DNA of 64,000 nucleotides, from contig NZ_FNHP01000005.1 of the NCBI RefSeq assembly GCF_900103645.1, positions 1 to 64,000 on the forward strand. Reading direction: 5' to 3'. A model generated the notes under the pieces. The model was not told the origin of the DNA. It did no database searches and saw only the letters and a list, made by a program, of their open reading frames with translations. The DNA is from Oryzisolibacter propanilivorax. GTDB lineage: Bacteria; Pseudomonadota; Gammaproteobacteria; Burkholderiales; Burkholderiaceae_C. Position numbers and translations under genes: made by a program. This document shows, piece by piece, positions 53,821-63,543 of this stretch (position 1 is the stretch's first letter; every line of letters begins with the position of its first letter).

Positions 53821-53981
53821 AGAACGTGTGAATGCATCCGGCGTGGCCGAGCAGGCCGCGAAAACGCAGCCGATCCAGGCGCAAAGCGCAGCCATGGCGC
53901 GGGCCATGGCGAGCATTGGCGACAACGAGCGGGTGTGTTGTGGCGGGATGAGCGGGCATGGCGGGTTCTTTCACACGTTCT
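53821..53981. promoter_or_regulatory. 12-bp inverted repeat bracketing the LysR upstream region
   Basis: AGAACGTGTGAA (53821-53832) and its exact reverse complement (53970-53981) are 137 bp apart. The second copy overlaps the stop of the ABC ATPase gene. They could be a pair of operator sites. Confidence 0.4.
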
Positions 53982-55072
53982 CAGGCGTCCAGGTAGCGCA
54001 GCTGGCCGGGCTCTATCCCTAACCGCACGCGCGCGCCGGGCTCGAACATGGCGATGCCGGCGTAGTGCGGCTGGTCGGCCACCAGCGCCACCTCGCCCAC
54101 GCGCACGCGGTAGCGCGAAAACTCGCCCAGGAACTCGGCGCTCTCCACGCTGCCGTCCAGCCACACGCGCGAGGCGTCGCCCTGCTCGTCGCGCACGCCG
54201 ATGCTGACCTGGTGCGGACGAAAGGCGATGGCGCCCGGCCCCGGTGCGGGTGCGTCCGCCGGGCGCGGCAGTGTCAGCGTGCCCAGGCCCTCGACCTGGA
54301 ACGACAGCGTCTCGCCACCGACCGACGTGACCCGGCCCTCCAGCACGTTGGCGGTGCCGACGAAGCCGGCGACGAAGCGGTTCTGCGGGTAGTCGTACAG
54401 CCCTGCGGCCGAACCGACCTGCTGCAGCACTCCGCCGTCCAGCACCGCCATGCGGTCGGCGGTGGTCATGGCTTCTTCCTGGTCGTGCGTGACGAAGATG
54501 GTGGTCAGGCCCAGCTTGCGCTGCAGGTTCTTCAGCTCCTCGCGCATCTGCACGCGCAGCTGCTTGTCCAGGTTGGACAGGGGCTCGTCCAGCAGCAGCA
54601 GCTTGGGCTCGATGACCACGGTGCGCGCCAGGGCCACGCGCTGCTGCTGGCCACCCGACAGCTGCGCCGGGCGGCGCTGGGCGTACTGCGACAGGCCCAC
54701 CAGCTCCAGCGCCTCGCCGACCTTGCGGCGGATGGCGTCGCGGCTCTCGCGCCGCTCCACCAGGCCGAAGGCCACGTTGTCCCACACCGTCATGTGCGGC
54801 CACAGCGCGTAGTTCTGGAACACCATGCCGATGTTGCGCGCGTGCGGCGGCACGGTGCTGATGTCCTGGCTGTCCACCAGCAGCTCCCCGGCCTGGTGCC
54901 GGTTGAAGCCGGCGATCAGGCGCAGCAGGGTGGATTTGCCCGACCCCGAAGGCCCGAGCAGCGCGAAGAACTCGCCCGGCTCGATCTTCAGGTTCACATC
55001 CCGCAGCACCGGCGTGGCGCCGTAGCTGAGGCTGATGTGGCGGCATTCGAGGGCGACTTTGTTCAGGTGCAT
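53981..55072 (-). CDS. ABC transporter ATP-binding protein (Fe3+/sugar-phosphate/polyamine type)
   Basis: A 363-residue ATPase with Walker A GPSGSGKST, signature LSGGQQQRVALART, Walker B LLLLDEPLSNLDKQLR, and a C-terminal TOBE-like domain (ANVLEGRVTSVGG, GAIAFRPHQVSIG). Third gene of the importer operon; 7 bp after the permease stop. Substrate class follows the neighbouring binding protein. Confidence 0.92.
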   Translation of the reverse strand: MHLNKVALECRHISLSYGATPVLRDVNLKIEPGEFFALLGPSGSGKSTLLRLIAGFNRHQAGELLVDSQDISTVPPHARNIGMVFQNYALWPHMTVWDNVAFGLVERRESRDAIRRKVGEALELVGLSQYAQRRPAQLSGGQQQRVALARTVVIEPKLLLLDEPLSNLDKQLRVQMREELKNLQRKLGLTTIFVTHDQEEAMTTADRMAVLDGGVLQQVGSAAGLYDYPQNRFVAGFVGTANVLEGRVTSVGGETLSFQVEGLGTLTLPRPADAPAPGPGAIAFRPHQVSIGVRDEQGDASRVWLDGSVESAEFLGEFSRYRVRVGEVALVADQPHYAGIAMFEPGARVRLGIEPGQLRYLDA

Positions 55073-55079
55073 GGCGGGT

Positions 55080-56828
55080 TCATCCTTGCGCTTGGGGTGC
55101 GGTGGCGCGCTGGCGCTCCACGAAACGGTGCGAGAAGTACGTGCCCAGGCCGACGACCACGACGGCCAGCACGCCCAGGGCGGCGCCGGGGCCGCGCCCG
55201 GAGATGCTCTGCATGTACAGGTAGATGCCGTAGCTCATCGGCGCCTGGCTTTCGGAAGACGCCAGCAGCAGCGTGGCCGACAGCTCGACGGCCGCGGTGA
55301 TGAAACTGGTGACGAAGCCCGCCAGGATGCCGCCGGCCATCAGCGGCACCATCACGCGCCGGATGGTGGACAGGCGCGAGGCGCCCAGGCTCTGCGCGGC
55401 CTCCTCCAGCGAGATGTGCACTTGCTGCAGCGCCGCCATGCACGAGCGCAGCGCGTATGGCAGCCGGCGCACGGCATAGGCCAGCATGATCAGCACCCAG
55501 GTGGTGACCACCGGCGTGTCGGTGAACGGCAAGGTCACGCCCTTGAACAGGCGCAGGTAGCCGATCGCCAGCACCAGACCGGGAATGGCCAGCGCCGCGG
55601 AGGCCAGGTAGTCCAGCCACTGGCGCGCCGGCAGTCGGGTGCGCAGGATCAGGTAGGCGATGGCGGTGCCGATCACCACGTCCAGCCCCGCCGACAGCAC
55701 GCAGTACAGCAGCGTGTTGCCGATCATGCCGCCCGCGTCCTCGAACACGGTGGCGTAGTGCTCCAGCGTGTAGGCGTCGGGCAGTACGGAAAAGCTCCAG
55801 ACCTTGGAGAACGACATCAACAGGATGCCCAGATGCGGCGCCAGCGTGATGGCCAGCACGAACAGGATCCAGCCATAGGCAAGCACCGACTCCCAGGCGC
55901 CCAGGCGGCGCTTTTGCAGTGCGGCGCCGCCCTTTTGCAGGGTGGCGTAGTCCTTGCCCTTCATCACGCGGGCGGCCAGCCACAGCGCCAGGATGGAAAA
56001 ACCGATCATGATCACGCTGATAACGTAGCCCAGCGGGTCGTCGATGCCCACCGAGGTGATGCGCAGGTAGGCCTGCGGTGCCAGCATGTTGGTCACGCCC
56101 ATGACCAGCGGCGTGCCCAGGTCGTCGAACACCTTGACGAATACCAGGGCCGCGCCGGCCAGGTAGCCCGGCATGGCCAGCGGGAAGATCACCCGCCGAA
56201 ACAGCCGCCAGCCGCGCGCGCCCAGGTTCAGGGCAGATTCCTCCATCGCGCCGTCGATGTTGCGCATGGCCGCCACCAGGTTCAGCAGGATGAACGGAAA
56301 GTAGTGGATGCTCTCGACGAAGGTCACGCCCACCAGCCCGTCCATGATCGGGACGGTGAAGCCGAGCCACTCGTCCAGCAGCAGGTTGACCGAGCCGCTG
56401 CGCCCGAAGATCAGCTGCAAAGCCACCGCGCCGACGAACGGCGGCATGATCAGCGGCAGCACGCCCAGCGTCTGGATCAGCAGGGCGCCGCGAAACTCGA
56501 AGCGCACCGTCAGGTAGGCCAGCGGCACCGCGATCAGGCTGGCGAAGAACACGCTGGCCAGCGACACCGAGAGGCTGTTCAGGAACGACTCGCGGAACAC
56601 CCCCTGGCCGAAGAAGTTGCCGAAGTGCCCCAGGGTGAAAGCGCCCGTCTCGTTGATGAAGGCGGTGTAGATGACCATGCCGACCGGCACGACCAGGAAG
56701 CACAGCAGGAAAGCCAGGATGAGCCCGAAGGCCAGCCAGGGCCCCAGGCCGGTCGCGCTGCGCCAGGCAGCGCGCGCAGGCGCCGCCGGCAGCCCGGCCG
56801 CGCCGGATTGCGTGGTAATGCTGGACAT
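55080..56828 (-). CDS. ABC transporter permease, fused two-domain type
   Basis: A 582-residue protein that contains two binding-protein-dependent permease domains of about six helices each (first about residues 30-290, second about 310-575), each with an EAA-like loop (EESALNLGARGWRLFRRVIFP and EEAAQSLGASRLSTIRRVMVP). The fused layout is typical of Fe3+ (FbpB/AfuB) and phosphonate or sugar-phosphate importers. Start MSSITTQSG with GGAGG upstream. Confidence 0.93.
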   Translation of the reverse strand: MSSITTQSGAAGLPAAPARAAWRSATGLGPWLAFGLILAFLLCFLVVPVGMVIYTAFINETGAFTLGHFGNFFGQGVFRESFLNSLSVSLASVFFASLIAVPLAYLTVRFEFRGALLIQTLGVLPLIMPPFVGAVALQLIFGRSGSVNLLLDEWLGFTVPIMDGLVGVTFVESIHYFPFILLNLVAAMRNIDGAMEESALNLGARGWRLFRRVIFPLAMPGYLAGAALVFVKVFDDLGTPLVMGVTNMLAPQAYLRITSVGIDDPLGYVISVIMIGFSILALWLAARVMKGKDYATLQKGGAALQKRRLGAWESVLAYGWILFVLAITLAPHLGILLMSFSKVWSFSVLPDAYTLEHYATVFEDAGGMIGNTLLYCVLSAGLDVVIGTAIAYLILRTRLPARQWLDYLASAALAIPGLVLAIGYLRLFKGVTLPFTDTPVVTTWVLIMLAYAVRRLPYALRSCMAALQQVHISLEEAAQSLGASRLSTIRRVMVPLMAGGILAGFVTSFITAAVELSATLLLASSESQAPMSYGIYLYMQSISGRGPGAALGVLAVVVVGLGTYFSHRFVERQRATAPQAQG

Positions 56829-56915
56829 GAGGAAAAACCTCCGAGAAGGGCCCGCCAGCGCGCGCATGGCGCGGCGGCGGCGGGCAGGAACCGGGTCAGT
56901 CAGCGCCGCCTGGCA

Positions 56916-58241
56916 TCACTTGGCCAGCGCGCGTGCCTCGCCGGCCAGCTTGGTGGCGCGCTCGTAGTTGGCGCGTGCCTTGTCGGCCCACAGCTGCTCC
57001 AGGCCGGTGAGCTGCTTGGAGACCGCCACGTCGCGGCGGTTCTTGCGGAACAGCTCCAGGAACTCCTCGTCCCGGACGTTCGCCTCGCCCACCAGCGGCG
57101 TGTAGGCCAGGCTGCGCGCCTGGGCCAGCAGCTCGGCGCCCTTGGCGTTGGGCTTGGCCTTGAGCGCGCGGTCGGCTTCGTGGATGGCCTTGGTTGCGGC
57201 CTGCAGCTCCTTCAGGCGGAAGGTGACCATCTGGTCGAACAGGCTGATGACCACCTGGTAGCGCGCCTCGGACAGCTTGGCGTCGAACTGCACCTTGGCG
57301 CGCGCGGCCACCTCCTGTGGCACCGGATAGCCGGCCGGGGCCTTCAGCTGGCTGTAGGGCAGGATGGGCAGGCGGCTGATCTTCGGATCGAACAGCAGCT
57401 GCTGGCCCTGCGCCGACATGGTGAAGGCCATGAACTTCTTGGCCTCGTCGGCGTTCTTGGCGCCGGCGATCAGAGCGATGTTGGCCGGCACCACGGCGGT
57501 CATGGTCGGGTAGACGAAGTCGACGGGATAGCCCGAGTACTTGCCCGCCAGGCCGAAGAAGTCGATCACGATGCCCACGCCGTACTGGCCGTTGTTCACG
57601 CCGTCGGGCACGGCGAAGCTGCGGTCGGTGACGGCGGCGGCATTGCCCATCATGGCCAGGATCTGCGACCAGCCCTTGTCCCAGCCCTCGCCCTGCAGGA
57701 TGGTCTCCACGGTGAGCTGCGTGGTACCCGAGCGCGATGGTGACGAGATCGCCACATGGCCGAAGTATTCGGGTTTGGTCAGGTCGCTCCACTCCTTCGG
57801 CGCGGGCAGCTTGTGCGCCTTCAGGTAGCGGGTGTTCCACATCATCCCGTAACCGGCCAGCGCCTGGCCGTAGTACAGGCCGTCGGGGTCGTTCAGCGGA
57901 TAGTTGCCGATCTTCTTGGGCGCGGCCGGGTTCAGCGTCTCGGGCGCGGGCTGCAGCAGCTTGTTGCGCGAGAGGACCTCGAAGGCATCGGGCGCGCTGG
58001 CCCACATCACGTCGGGGCGCTGCCCTTCCGGCAGCTCGCGCACATAGGCCACGGCAGCGGTGGTGTTCTTGTTCAGGATCTCGACCTTGACACCCGGGTT
58101 GGCCGCCTCGAAGGCCTTCTGGTAGGCCGAGGTCAGCTCCTTCGGAAACGAGGTCAGCACGGTGACCGTGCCGGCCTGGGCGGCGATGTGCCCCAGCAGG
58201 GCAGCGGCGCCGAGGGCGGCCGCGAGAAGGCTGCGTCGCAT
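56916..58241 (-). CDS. ABC transporter substrate-binding protein (family 1)
   Basis: A 441-residue periplasmic protein: signal peptide MRRSLLAAALGAAALLGHIAAQAG then a family-1 binding fold (VTVLTSFPKELTSAYQKAFEAANPGVKVEILNKNTTAAVAYVRE, GLYYGQALAGYGMMWN). Similar proteins bind phosphoglycerate, sugar phosphates, or iron; I cannot tell which. First gene of the operon, with AGGAG before the ATG. Gaps to the permease and ATPase are 87 and 7 bp. Confidence 0.9.
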   Translation of the reverse strand: MRRSLLAAALGAAALLGHIAAQAGTVTVLTSFPKELTSAYQKAFEAANPGVKVEILNKNTTAAVAYVRELPEGQRPDVMWASAPDAFEVLSRNKLLQPAPETLNPAAPKKIGNYPLNDPDGLYYGQALAGYGMMWNTRYLKAHKLPAPKEWSDLTKPEYFGHVAISSPSRSGTTQLTVETILQGEGWDKGWSQILAMMGNAAAVTDRSFAVPDGVNNGQYGVGIVIDFFGLAGKYSGYPVDFVYPTMTAVVPANIALIAGAKNADEAKKFMAFTMSAQGQQLLFDPKISRLPILPYSQLKAPAGYPVPQEVAARAKVQFDAKLSEARYQVVISLFDQMVTFRLKELQAATKAIHEADRALKAKPNAKGAELLAQARSLAYTPLVGEANVRDEEFLELFRKNRRDVAVSKQLTGLEQLWADKARANYERATKLAGEARALAK

Positions 58242-58448
58242 AGGGTGTCTCCTGTATCGCTTGTTGTGGTGCGGGCCACTGTAGGGCGTGGTGCCACGGG
58301 CGGCCAATCATGGTTTCTGATGGGGGCCATCAGCCCCGCGGTCCGTCGGGTTAACCCTGGCGGTCCTGCACGTTCCGGGTTGGCAGCTGCTGCAGGCCTT
58401 GGTTAAGGTCGGACCTTCGCCACAGTGCCCACCTCTGTTCACGCCGCC

Positions 58449-59375
58449 ATGTACCAGCCTCACCGCGCACCGCGCGTCGAATCCGTTCCCATCCGCACCC
58501 TGCGCTACCAGACGCGCGTGTGGCCCGCCGAGCGTCCGGACGGCAAGGCGCCGCCGCTGGTGCTGCTGCATGGCTGGATGGACGTGGGCGCGTCGTGGCA
58601 GTTCGTGGTCGATGCGTTCGATGCGCCGTTCGCCGCGGCGCGCACCATCATCGCGCCGGACTGGCGCGGCTTCGGCGGAACGCGGCCGCCCACGCGCTGC
58701 GACCATTACGTCTTCGCCGACTATCTGGCCGACCTGGATCAGCTGCTGGATCACTACGCCGGCGACCGGCCGGTGGACCTGGTGGGCCACAGCATGGGTG
58801 GCAACGTAGCGATGGCCTATGCCGGCGCGCGGCCTGCGCGCATACGCCGCCTGGTGAACCTGGAGGGCTTCGGCCTGCCGGCCACGCAGCCGGCGCAGGC
58901 GCCCGCGCGCTACGCGCAGTGGATGGAGCAGCTGCGCCAGTACGAGCGCGGCGAGATGGACCTGAAAACATACGCCAGTGCCGACGACGTGGCTGCTCGC
59001 CTGCGCAAGACCAACCCGCGCATTTCCGCCGACAAGGCTGCCTGGCTGGCGCGCCAGTGGGCCGCGCAGCAGCCGGACGGCCGCTGGGCCATCCAGGGCG
59101 ACGCAGCGCACAAGATCGTCAATCCGCAGCTGTACCGCGTGGACGAGGCACTGGCGCTGCATGCCGCCATCACCGCGCCGTTACTGTCGGTGCACGCCGC
59201 GGGCGACAGCGCCAGCGGCTGGTGGCAGGGCCGCTACAGCCTGGCCGAATACCACGAGCGTCTGCGGCATGTGCCCGATGCACGCAGCGCCGAAGTGCAG
59301 GACGCCGGCCACATGCTGCACCACGACCAGCCGCAGGCGGTAGCACGACTGATCGAGGACTTCGTTTTGGCATGA
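58449..59375 (+). CDS. Alpha/beta hydrolase
   Basis: A 308-residue hydrolase with oxyanion HGWMDVGASW, nucleophile VGHSMGGNVAM and a C-terminal catalytic His (DAGHMLHHDQP). No signal peptide. GTG 58425 is an alternative start. Substrate unknown. The stop codon lies inside a dispersed repeat. Confidence 0.87.
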   Translation: MYQPHRAPRVESVPIRTLRYQTRVWPAERPDGKAPPLVLLHGWMDVGASWQFVVDAFDAPFAAARTIIAPDWRGFGGTRPPTRCDHYVFADYLADLDQLLDHYAGDRPVDLVGHSMGGNVAMAYAGARPARIRRLVNLEGFGLPATQPAQAPARYAQWMEQLRQYERGEMDLKTYASADDVAARLRKTNPRISADKAAWLARQWAAQQPDGRWAIQGDAAHKIVNPQLYRVDEALALHAAITAPLLSVHAAGDSASGWWQGRYSLAEYHERLRHVPDARSAEVQDAGHMLHHDQPQAVARLIEDFVLA

Positions 59376-59416
59376 AAAGCGGCCCTAGCCCTTATATTTC
59401 CTGGGCCTGCAGCTAT
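59375..59416 (-). repeat. Dispersed hairpin repeat, copy 13
   Basis: Minus-strand ATAGCT (59411-59416), GGCCC, loop, AAGGGCTAGGGCC, TTTT. Flanking similarity covers the end and TGA stop (59373-59375) of the hydrolase gene. Confidence 0.85.
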
Positions 59417-59545
59417 GCTTTTTGATATGACACCTGCAAGACCCGGGCAGCCCCGTCAGTACCTGCCTGCGCATCCGGCCGCGCCGGCACGCCATGAGAA
59501 AATCCCCGGTTGTTTCTCATTCCCTTCATAAACAGGACACGCACC

Positions 59546-60650
59546 ATGGAAGCCGAACGCATCAACCAAATCGAAGCCACCCTCGAAGACCTCGCCGAGC
59601 GCACGCGCGAGTTACGGAGGTATCTTTGACTACGATGCCAAATACGAACGCCTGCGTACGGTAAACGCCTCGCTCGAAGACCCGAACGTCTGGAACGACC
59701 CGAAGAAGGCCCAGGATCTGGGCAAGGAAAAGAAGTCGCTCGACGCCGTCGTGCTGACGCTGCAAAAGCTCACCGGCGAGCTGGCCGACAACAGCGAGCT
59801 GTTCGAGATGAGCCGCGAGGAAGATGACGAGGCGGGCCTGGCCACCATCGAGGCCGAGACCGCCAAGCTGCAGCCGCTGATCGAGGAACTCGAGTTCCGC
59901 CGCATGTTCAGCCGCGAGGCCGACCCGCTGAATTGCTACATCGACATCCAGGCCGGCGCTGGCGGCACCGAGGCGTGTGACTGGGCCGGCATGCTGCTGC
60001 GCCAGTACCTGCGCTACGCCGAACGCAAGGGCTTCAAGGCCACGGTGGACGACGAGACCCCCGGCGACATCGCCGGCATCAAGGGCGCGACCATTCACAT
60101 CGAGGGCGAGTACGCCTACGGCCTGCTGCGCACCGAGACCGGCGTGCACCGCCTGGTGCGCAAGTCGCCGTTCGACTCGTCCGGCGGGCGCCACACCTCG
60201 TTCGCCTCGCTGTTTGTGTATCCGGAGATCGACGACTCGATCCAGATCGACATCAACCCGGCCGACGTGCGCACCGACACCTACCGCGCTTCCGGCGCCG
60301 GCGGCCAGCACATCAACAAGACCGACTCGGCGGTGCGCCTGACGCACATCCCCACCGGCATCGTCGTGACCTGCCAGGATGGCCGCAGCCAGCACAGCAA
60401 CCGCGACGTCGCCTGGCAGCGCCTGCGCTCCAAGATGTATGAGCTGGAGATGCAAAAGCGCATGGAAGAGCAGCAAAAGCTCGAAGACACCAAGACCGAC
60501 GTCGGCTGGGGCCACCAGATCCGCAGCTATGTGCTGGACAACAGCCGCATCAAGGACCTGCGCACCAACGTCGAGATCTCCGCCACGCAGAAGGTGCTGG
60601 ACGGCGACCTCGACCCGTTCATCGAAGCCTCCCTCAAGCAGGGCCTGTAA
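59546..60650 (+). CDS. prfB: Peptide chain release factor 2, programmed +1 frameshift
   Basis: RF2 recognises UAA and UGA stops. The reading frame from ATG 59546 meets UGA at 59627-59629 after 27 codons; translation must slip +1 on CUU-U and continue from GAC 59628, giving a 367-residue protein (E. coli RF2: 365). The slip site has the classic layout: a Shine-Dalgarno-like GGAGG, then TATCTTTGAC. Low RF2 levels favour the slip, so the gene regulates itself. The specificity tripeptide SPF ([10 protein letters not shown]) and the catalytic GGQ ([12 protein letters not shown]) are present. Confidence 0.97.
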
Positions 60651-60656
60651 CCCCGT

Positions 60657-60694
60657 CATGCCGCGCCAGCGCCCACTGGGCCTGGCGCGGCATG
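60657..60694. terminator. Long hairpin between prfB and pepN
   Basis: Perfect 13-bp stem CATGCCGCGCCAG (60657-60669) with CTGGCGCGGCATG (60682-60694), with an inner GCCC/GGGC pairing. No T-tract follows, so it may be a weak terminator, an mRNA-stability element or a pepN translation control. It ends 16 nt before the pepN ATG. Confidence 0.6.
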
Positions 60695-60710
60695 GTTGAA
60701 AGCTATTGCC

Positions 60711-63434
60711 ATGATGATGAGAGAAGGACAGGCCGCCGCCACGGCCATCCAGCGCCTGGACTACACCGCGCCCGCGTACTGGATCGACACCGTCGATCTG
60801 ACGTTCGACCTGGACCCGGCCAAGACCCGCGTGCTGAACAAGATGCGCCTGCGCCGCAACCCCGATGTGCCCGCGCAGCCGCTGCGCCTGCACGGCGAGG
60901 AGCTGAACCTGGCGCGTGTGCTGGTCAATGGCGCCGGTACCTCGTTCAAGCTGGAGGGCAGCGTCCTGGTGCTGGAGAACCTGCCCGAAGGCGCCGAGCC
61001 GTTCGACCTGGAAATCTTCACCACCTGCCAGCCGGCCAAGAACACCCAGCTGTCGGGCCTGTACGTGAGCGAGGGCACCTTCTTCACGCAGTGCGAGGCC
61101 GAGGGTTTCCGGCGCATCACCTATTTCCTGGACCGCCCGGATGTCATGGCCACCTACAGCGTGCTGCTGCGCGCGGACAAGGCGGCGTACCCGGTGCTGC
61201 TGTCCAACGGCAACCTGGTCGAGCACGGCGACCTGCAGGACGGCCGCCACTTCGCCCGCTGGGCGGACCCGCACAAGAAGCCCAGCTACCTGTTCGCGCT
61301 GGTGGCGGGCAAGCTGGTCGCGCGCCAGCAGAAGATCACCAGCCGCTCGGGCAACGAGCACCTGCTCGAGATCTACGTGCGCGCCGGCGATCTAGGCAAG
61401 ACCGAGCACGCGATGAACTCGCTCATGGCGTCCATCGCCTGGGACGAGGCGCGCTTCAACCTGCCGCTGGACCTGGAGCGCTTCATGATCGTCGCCACCA
61501 GCGACTTCAACATGGGCGCGATGGAGAACAAGGGCCTGAACGTCTTCAACACCAAGTACGTGCTGGCCAGCCAGGCGACGGCCACCGACGTGGACTTTGC
61601 CAACATCGAATCCGTCGTCGGCCACGAATACTTCCACAACTGGACGGGCAACCGCGTCACCTGCCGCGACTGGTTCCAGCTGTCGCTGAAGGAAGGCCTG
61701 ACGGTCTTTCGCGATCAGGAATTCTCGATGGACATGGCCGGCAGCCCGTCGGCGCGCGCCGTCAAGCGCATCGAAGACGTGCGCGTGCTGCGCACCGTGC
61801 AGTTCCCCGAGGACGCCGGCCCCATGGCGCACCCCGTGCGCCCGGACAGCTACGTCGAGATCAACAACTTCTACACCGTCACCATCTACGAAAAAGGTGC
61901 CGAGGTGGTGCGCATGCAGCACAATCTGGTCGGGCGCGAGGGCTTCGCGCGCGGCATGCAGCGGTACTTCGAGCGGCACGACGGTCAGGCGGTGACCTGC
62001 GACGACTTCGCCCAGGCGATGGCCGACGCCAACCCGGACAGCGAACTCAGCCAGCGCCTGGACCAGTTCAAGCGCTGGTACTCGCAGGCCGGCACGCCGC
62101 GCGTGCGCGCCGAAGGCCATCACGACGCCGCCGCGCAGACCTACACCCTGACGTTGTCGCAAAGCTGCGCGCCCACGCCCGGCCAGCCGGACAAGCTGCC
62201 CTTCGTCATTCCGGTGGCGCTGGGACTGGTGGCGCCGGACGGCAGCGCCCTGCCGCTGCAGTTGCAGGGCGAGGCGCATGCCACGGGCACCGAGCGCACC
62301 GTGGTGCTGCACGAAGCCAGCCACACCCTCGTCTTCACCGGCGTGGCCCAGCCGCCCGTGCCGTCGCTGCTGCGCGGCTTCAGCGCGCCGGTCATCCTGG
62401 ACTGCGACTACACCGATGAAGACCTGTTGCTGCTGCTGGCGCACGACAGCGACCCGTTCAACCGCTGGGAGGCAGGCCAGCGGCTGCTGCTGCGCATCGC
62501 TATCGAAAACATAGCTAAAGGCCCATATGAATCAAGGGCTGGCGGCAGTTTTGAGCAAGAAATGCTGCCGCCGGCGGTGCTGCAGGCCCTGCAGGGCGTG
62601 CTGCGCCATCCGCAGCTGGATGCCGCGTTCAAGGACCTGGTGCTGACACTGCCGTCCGAGACCTACATCGCCGAGCAGTTGCCCGAAGTCGATCCGCAGC
62701 GTGTGCACGCCGTGCGCGAGGCGCTGCGCCTGGAACTGGCCACCCGGCTGCGCAGCGACTGGGAGTGGGCGTTCGAGGCGCACCAGGACAGCGGCGCTTA
62801 TCGGCCCGACCCGGTCAGCGCGGGCCGCCGCGCCCTGGCCGGCACGGCGCTGTCCATGCTGTGCCTGGCGGCGCAGGCCAGCGGCGATGTGATCTGGCCC
62901 GGCAAGGCCTACCAGCGCTTCAAGGACGCGGGCAACATGACCGACCGCTTCAATGCGCTCTCGGCGCTGGTCGCAAGCCACCATGCGCTGGCGCAGCCGG
63001 CACTAGAGCGCTTCCACGCCCTGTTCCAGGGCGACGCGCTCGTCATCGACAAATGGTTCGCCCTGCAGGCCAGCCGCCCCGACCACGGCGGCGACGTGCT
63101 GCCGGCGGTGCGCCAGCTGATGCAGCACCCGGATTTTTCGCTGAAGAACCCGAACCGGGCGCGCAGCGTCATATTCAGCTACTGCAACGGCAATCCGGGC
63201 GGCTTTCACCGCGCCGATGGCGCCGGCTACGATTTCTGGGCCGAACAGGTGCTGGTGCTGGATGCCCTCAACCCGCAGGTCGCCGCACGCCTGGCGCGCT
63301 CACTGGACCGCTGGCGCAAGCTGGCCGAGCCCTACCGCGCCACCGCGCACGCCGCACTGCAGCGCGTGGCGGCCAAGGGCGATGGGCTGTCGAGCGACGT
63401 GCGCGAGGTGATCACGCGCGCGCTGGCCGACTGA
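60711..63434 (+). CDS. pepN: Aminopeptidase N (M1 family)
   Basis: A 907-residue cytoplasmic metallo-aminopeptidase for peptide turnover. GAMEN exopeptidase motif ([10 protein letters not shown]), zinc site [14 protein letters not shown] with H305, E306, H309 and distal E328, and the PepN_C alpha-helical domain. ATG at 60711 preferred; TTG at 60696 is in frame. Residues about 597-617 ([20 protein letters not shown]) are encoded by a complete copy of the dispersed repeat, read in frame in the region between the catalytic and C-terminal domains. Confidence 0.94.
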   Translation: MMMREGQAAATAIQRLDYTAPAYWIDTVDLTFDLDPAKTRVLNKMRLRRNPDVPAQPLRLHGEELNLARVLVNGAGTSFKLEGSVLVLENLPEGAEPFDLEIFTTCQPAKNTQLSGLYVSEGTFFTQCEAEGFRRITYFLDRPDVMATYSVLLRADKAAYPVLLSNGNLVEHGDLQDGRHFARWADPHKKPSYLFALVAGKLVARQQKITSRSGNEHLLEIYVRAGDLGKTEHAMNSLMASIAWDEARFNLPLDLERFMIVATSDFNMGAMENKGLNVFNTKYVLASQATATDVDFANIESVVGHEYFHNWTGNRVTCRDWFQLSLKEGLTVFRDQEFSMDMAGSPSARAVKRIEDVRVLRTVQFPEDAGPMAHPVRPDSYVEINNFYTVTIYEKGAEVVRMQHNLVGREGFARGMQRYFERHDGQAVTCDDFAQAMADANPDSELSQRLDQFKRWYSQAGTPRVRAEGHHDAAAQTYTLTLSQSCAPTPGQPDKLPFVIPVALGLVAPDGSALPLQLQGEAHATGTERTVVLHEASHTLVFTGVAQPPVPSLLRGFSAPVILDCDYTDEDLLLLLAHDSDPFNRWEAGQRLLLRIAIENIAKGPYESRAGGSFEQEMLPPAVLQALQGVLRHPQLDAAFKDLVLTLPSETYIAEQLPEVDPQRVHAVREALRLELATRLRSDWEWAFEAHQDSGAYRPDPVSAGRRALAGTALSMLCLAAQASGDVIWPGKAYQRFKDAGNMTDRFNALSALVASHHALAQPALERFHALFQGDALVIDKWFALQASRPDHGGDVLPAVRQLMQHPDFSLKNPNRARSVIFSYCNGNPGGFHRADGAGYDFWAEQVLVLDALNPQVAARLARSLDRWRKLAEPYRATAHAALQRVAAKGDGLSSDVREVITRALAD
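62511..62553 (+). repeat. Dispersed hairpin repeat, copy 14 (in frame inside pepN)
   Basis: ATAGCT, GGCCC, loop ATATGAATCA, AGGGCTGGCGGC, TTTTG: a well-preserved copy, open in the pepN frame. Codes about 20 residues between RLLLRI and [10 protein letters not shown]. Confidence 0.88.
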
Positions 63435-63543
63435 CCGGCTGCCTGACGGCCAGGGGCGCCGGTGCGCCCCGCATGGCCCTGCCCGTCGGGTGAAACCCGC
63501 GCGCGGGCTGTGCACCCGAGATTTTCAAGAAAGGGGGTTTTTC

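Noticed and set aside
53797-53925. N-terminal lipoprotein-like extension of the LysR protein
   Set aside because: A hydrophobic stretch is open in frame, but LysR regulators start at the HTH (MEIYQLRAF); the extension is probably the untranslated leader.
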